From the NCBI GenBank assembly GCA_937879855.1, contig CALFMO010000069.1, positions 176,835-240,834 of the forward strand: a DNA stretch of 64,000 nt, in the 5' to 3' direction. A program made the position numbers and the translations under genes. Shown in pieces: positions 57,649-64,000 of the stretch. Position 1 is the stretch's first letter. Each line of letters begins with the position of its first letter. The notes below the pieces were generated by a model. That model made no database searches. It was not told the DNA's origin and worked only from the letters and a program-made list of their open reading frames with translations. The stretch comes from an uncultured Acidobacteriaceae bacterium. GTDB lineage: Bacteria > Acidobacteriota > Terriglobia > Terriglobales > Acidobacteriaceae.

Positions 57649-59250
57649 TTATAGCCTGCGGCGGCCTGCGCGGCGCGGTTTCTCTGAGGGCGACTTCTTG
57701 GGCTGCGGCGGATGAGCGATGCGCTCCGCTTCTTCGTCGGTGACGACGTGCAGGCGCATCAGGTTGGTGGAACCGGAGGCCTGGCGCGTGCCGGCCACGA
57801 CTCCAAGGACGTCCCGGGGCTTGAGCAAACCGCGGCTGACAAGGTCCTGTTCCGCCATCGTCACCATTTGTTCGGCGGAAAGCGCCGGACGGCAGCGCAC
57901 AGGATGTACTCCCCAGTAAAGATTCATGCGCTGCACCACGGGCTCCATGTGGGCAAAGGCATAAATGGCGGCCTTGGGGCGGTACTTCGAAATCATGCGG
58001 GCGGTGTTGCCGGTTTCGGTGAAAACCGCGATGGCGCCCATGGGCAAATCTTCGGCGGCATGGGCGATCGATTCGCAGATGGTTTCGGCTACCGAAAGCC
58101 CGCGGTGTTCGCGGCGGCGGCGGAACTGGACGAAGTCGGCCATGTTGCACTCAGCTTCCACCACGATCCGCGACATAATGGCCACCGACTCGCGGGGATA
58201 CTGCCCGCTGGCGGTTTCGCCCGAAAGCATAACGGCGTCGGTGCCGTCGAAGACAGCGTTGGCCACGTCGCTCGCCTCGGCGCGTGTGGGGCGCGGGTTT
58301 TCGATCATCGACTCAAGCATCTGCGTCGCGGTGATGACGGGCTTGCGCCATGCAGAAGCGCGGCGAATCACATGCTTCTGAATGACAGGGACTTTTTCTG
58401 GCGCCACTTCGACGCCCAGGTCGCCGCGGGCGACCATCACACCATCGGCCGCTTCAAGAATTTCTTCCAGATGATCGATGGCTTGCGGCTTTTCCAGCTT
58501 GGCGATGACCGGGATGTCGCTTTTATGCGTGGCGATAATCTGTTTGACCATGCTCACGTCGGCCGCGGTGCGGACAAACGAAAGCGCAACCGCGTCCACG
58601 CCGTGGCTGAGGCCGAATTCCAGGTCTTTGCGATCTTTTGCGGTCAGCGCGGGAATGGAAAGAGCGATACCCGGGAGATTGATTCCCTTGTGCTCTCCCA
58701 GCATTCCACCGTTGAGAACGTCGCAGAGCACGTCGTCACCGCGGATCTCGCGGACGCGCAACTCGATTAGGCCATCGCTGAGCAGAATGCGGTCGCCGGG
58801 CGTCAGTTCACGACCAAGGTCGGCGAACGTCGTAGAGATGCGCTGCGCTGTGCCCGGTACATCCTGCGGCGTGATGCTCACAATCGAACCCGTCTTCAAC
58901 AGGACGGGCTCGTGCCGCTCTAATGGCCCAGTGCGAATTTTTGGGCCTTGCAAATCCTGCAGGATGCAAAGCGTGCGTCCCTCGCCCTGGGCGGCGCGGC
59001 GCAGGCGCTGGATATTGTGAGCGTGATCTTCGTGCGTTCCGTGAGAAAAATTGAGGCGCGCAATGTCCATGCCGAGCCGGATCAGGTCGCGCATGCTTGC
59101 TTCATCGTTGCAGGCAGGGCCGATGGTGCAGATGATCTTCGCACGGCGAGGGGAAGCCTTAGCAGGAAGTTCCGGCGACGAGCCGGCTGTCTCTGAATAG
59201 ACCTGCGCCCTTTTGTCTTTTCGACTGGCTTTCAAATTTTCCTCGATCAA
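57649..59250 (-). CDS. pyk: Pyruvate kinase
   Basis: 533 residues; the usual core begins at about residue 37 (RRAKIICTIGPACNDEASM), so the N terminus is longer than normal or the true start is downstream. Signatures: LNFSHGTHEDHA, the active-site VIAKLEKPQAIDHLEEILEAADGVMVARGDLGVEVAPEKVPVIQKHVIRRA and TDAVMLSGETASGQYP. The C-terminal allosteric domain (about 390-505) is followed by a basic tail (KKSPSEKPRRAGRRRL). It makes ATP and pyruvate from phosphoenolpyruvate. Confidence 0.96.
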   Translation of the reverse strand: MIEENLKASRKDKRAQVYSETAGSSPELPAKASPRRAKIICTIGPACNDEASMRDLIRLGMDIARLNFSHGTHEDHAHNIQRLRRAAQGEGRTLCILQDLQGPKIRTGPLERHEPVLLKTGSIVSITPQDVPGTAQRISTTFADLGRELTPGDRILLSDGLIELRVREIRGDDVLCDVLNGGMLGEHKGINLPGIALSIPALTAKDRKDLEFGLSHGVDAVALSFVRTAADVSMVKQIIATHKSDIPVIAKLEKPQAIDHLEEILEAADGVMVARGDLGVEVAPEKVPVIQKHVIRRASAWRKPVITATQMLESMIENPRPTRAEASDVANAVFDGTDAVMLSGETASGQYPRESVAIMSRIVVEAECNMADFVQFRRRREHRGLSVAETICESIAHAAEDLPMGAIAVFTETGNTARMISKYRPKAAIYAFAHMEPVVQRMNLYWGVHPVRCRPALSAEQMVTMAEQDLVSRGLLKPRDVLGVVAGTRQASGSTNLMRLHVVTDEEAERIAHPPQPKKSPSEKPRRAGRRRL

Positions 59251-59286
59251 GGTTGTTGCTTATGACGATGGCAGAGCCAACGTGGC

Positions 59287-59351
59287 GGCGGACGCATTCG
59301 TCCGCCACGGGAAACCCATTTGGCACAGCCCCCGGACGAATGCGTCCGGGG
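59287..59351. repeat. Pair of dispersed hairpins, GGACGCATTCGTCC type
   Basis: GGCGGACG-CATT-CGTCCGCC (59287-59306) and, in reverse orientation, CCCCGGACG-AATG-CGTCCGGGG (59330-59351). The core is the same as the hairpin at 39969-39994. Located in the spacer between the second YihY gene and pyk. Confidence 0.85.
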
Positions 59352-59361
59352 CTACGTGCTT

Positions 59362-60321
59362 CTACGGCTTGACCGAATTGATTGCCGTGAGTTCTTTGCC
59401 CAGCATCGCGCGAGGGAACAGCAAAGCGTTGAATTCGGCTCCCACCAGCACCACCAGGGAAATCATGTACATCCACACCAGCAACGCCATGGCCGCCCCA
59501 AGCGAGCCATATATGGTGGCGAAGTCGCCGAAATGCTGCAGGTAGGCGCGGAATCCAACCGTTACCGAGAACCACAACACGGTCGTGAGGACCGCGCCAG
59601 GCATCACGCTATGCCAAGGCTGGGTGCGCGGGACGGCGTGATGGTAGATCAGCGCAATGACCGCGATGCTGGTGAGAGTGGCAATCAGCCAGCGCATCGC
59701 GCCCCAGAGCAGCAAGATGTAAACGCTGAAATCGGGATCGAGAAACGGCAGCAGCCGAGTTTCGAACTTGCTACCTACCGCCACCAGAAGCGTAGCGAAG
59801 GTCATCGGGACCAGAGCAAAAACCACGAGCAGAAATGCGATCAGGCGTTCTTTGACCAAGCCCCAGGTTTTTGGCAACTCGTAGCACCGGCGAAAACCTT
59901 CCATCCACGAGATCATGACGCCAGAGGCCGTCCACAACGTGATCGCGGAAGTTGTAACGAGCATGCTGACCGGATGTTTGGCCGCACCTTTCAGATAGCC
60001 GAGGGCAGTATTCCCGCCCGCCGGCAGGATGCTGCCCAAGGCGTAAGAGATTTCGCGCAGGTATGGCGCGCCTTTTCGCCAGCTCGCCAACGCCGACCCG
60101 ATGATCAGCAAGACCGGGAAAAAGGTAAGAATCATCGAGTAGGCAGAGGCCTTAGCAATGGCGAAAGCGTCGTGGACAAAGGCCCGCCAGAAAGCGAGCC
60201 GGAGGATGCGGAAGAAACGCAGCATTGGCTGCTCTAGCTTAGGGCCAGCAGTCGCAGCGCGCAACGAAGTAACAGGGCCGGGTTCCTTAATGGACAATCG
60301 TTGGGGGTTAGCGTGCATCAC
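59362..60321 (-). CDS. YihY/virulence factor BrkB family membrane protein (second copy)
   Basis: 319 residues, six membrane helices. Hallmarks are AIAKASAYSMILTFFPVLLIIGSALASW, SAITLWTASGVMISWMEGF and YGSLGAAMALLVWMYMISLVVLVGAEFNALL. The ATG at 60225 (MLRFFRILRLAFWRAF) may be the true start, since the first 32 residues are not conserved in kind. Its paralogue is at 7966-8874; the two are clearly diverged. The biochemical role of the family is unresolved. Confidence 0.9.
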   Translation of the reverse strand: MMHANPQRLSIKEPGPVTSLRAATAGPKLEQPMLRFFRILRLAFWRAFVHDAFAIAKASAYSMILTFFPVLLIIGSALASWRKGAPYLREISYALGSILPAGGNTALGYLKGAAKHPVSMLVTTSAITLWTASGVMISWMEGFRRCYELPKTWGLVKERLIAFLLVVFALVPMTFATLLVAVGSKFETRLLPFLDPDFSVYILLLWGAMRWLIATLTSIAVIALIYHHAVPRTQPWHSVMPGAVLTTVLWFSVTVGFRAYLQHFGDFATIYGSLGAAMALLVWMYMISLVVLVGAEFNALLFPRAMLGKELTAINSVKP

Positions 60322-60343
60322 GAATCAGTATTAGAACCACTCC

Positions 60344-60391
60344 AGAAGCAAAATTCGGGGGCGAGTGCTTCGCCCCCGAAATCTGGCTTCT
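60344..60391. terminator. Strong terminator downstream of rpoC
   Basis: Arms TTCGGGGGCGA (60354-60364) and TCGCCCCCGAA (60370-60380), with a second outer pair AGAAGC/GCTTCT. Read from the rpoC strand the stem is followed by TTTTGC. It starts 5 bp after the rpoC stop codon and is the likely end of the rpoBC transcript. Confidence 0.85.
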
Positions 60392-60395
60392 ATGA

Positions 60396-64000
<3,605 letters not shown>

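Overview
The window looks like part of an Acidobacteriota (Terriglobia-type) chromosome. The basis is a von Willebrand factor A protein of the kind first described from acidobacteria at the left edge, Omp85/TamB envelope genes, many small secreted proteins with carboxypeptidase-regulatory-like folds, moderately high GC, and spacers full of short dispersed palindromes. No prophage, insertion sequence, CRISPR array, rRNA or tRNA was recognised. The taxonomic call is inferred from gene content.

Layout, left to right. 1-8 kb: a VWA protein cut by the window edge, then an Omp85 outer-membrane protein and a TamB-like protein, forming an outer-membrane biogenesis pair. 8-13.1 kb: a YihY/BrkB membrane protein, an overlapping glycogen-debranching-like enzyme and GT4 glycosyltransferase, and a divergent HAD phosphatase. 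13.4-21 kb: a secreted alpha/beta hydrolase, a pantothenate operon (panB, two small envelope genes, panC), an AbrB/PIN toxin-antitoxin pair, a deoxynucleoside kinase, a polysaccharide deacetylase and hemL. 21-29 kb: a DtxR-family regulator with an atypical Nramp transporter and a small membrane protein, then an opposing set: an ACT-inositol-monophosphatase fusion, an Asp/Glu racemase-like protein, a frameshifted peptide deformylase, adenosine deaminase and an amino-acid permease. 29-39.9 kb: a UvrD/PcrA helicase with a repeat-derived insertion, an ARPP-1-like secreted protein, an orphan sugar-binding protein, HEAT and beta-propeller proteins, a ferredoxin-NADP reductase-like enzyme, a GNAT, a cupin and a TetR regulator. 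40-45.2 kb: the branched-chain amino-acid genes ilvC-ilvB-ilvN, a terminator, then ilvD. A strong candidate promoter with a TetR-type palindrome just downstream of its predicted start lies in front of ilvC. 45-57 kb: sparser accessory DNA with small secreted and membrane proteins, a LysW-like carrier, an M28 peptidase, a rhomboid protease, a hydrolase, a TolB-like propeller and a GT39-like glycosyltransferase. 57-64 kb: a monooxygenase-like protein, pyruvate kinase, a second YihY protein and rpoC, which runs off the right edge.

The most distinctive feature is the dispersed short palindromes. Several families recur across the spacers: GC-rich hairpins with a GTAGC flank, GGACGCATTCGTCC hairpins, CTCTGCGG repeats and AT-rich AATTACTCAATTAC repeats. 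Some have become coding sequence: they form an in-frame linker of about 100 residues inside UvrD, the last residues of a hydrolase and of the peptide deformylase, and a spurious N-terminal extension of the sugar-binding protein. Other points worth a second look are the TetR-type operator before the ilv genes, the ACT-IMPase fusion, the Nramp homologue with replaced metal ligands, and the LysW-like protein without the usual terminal Glu.
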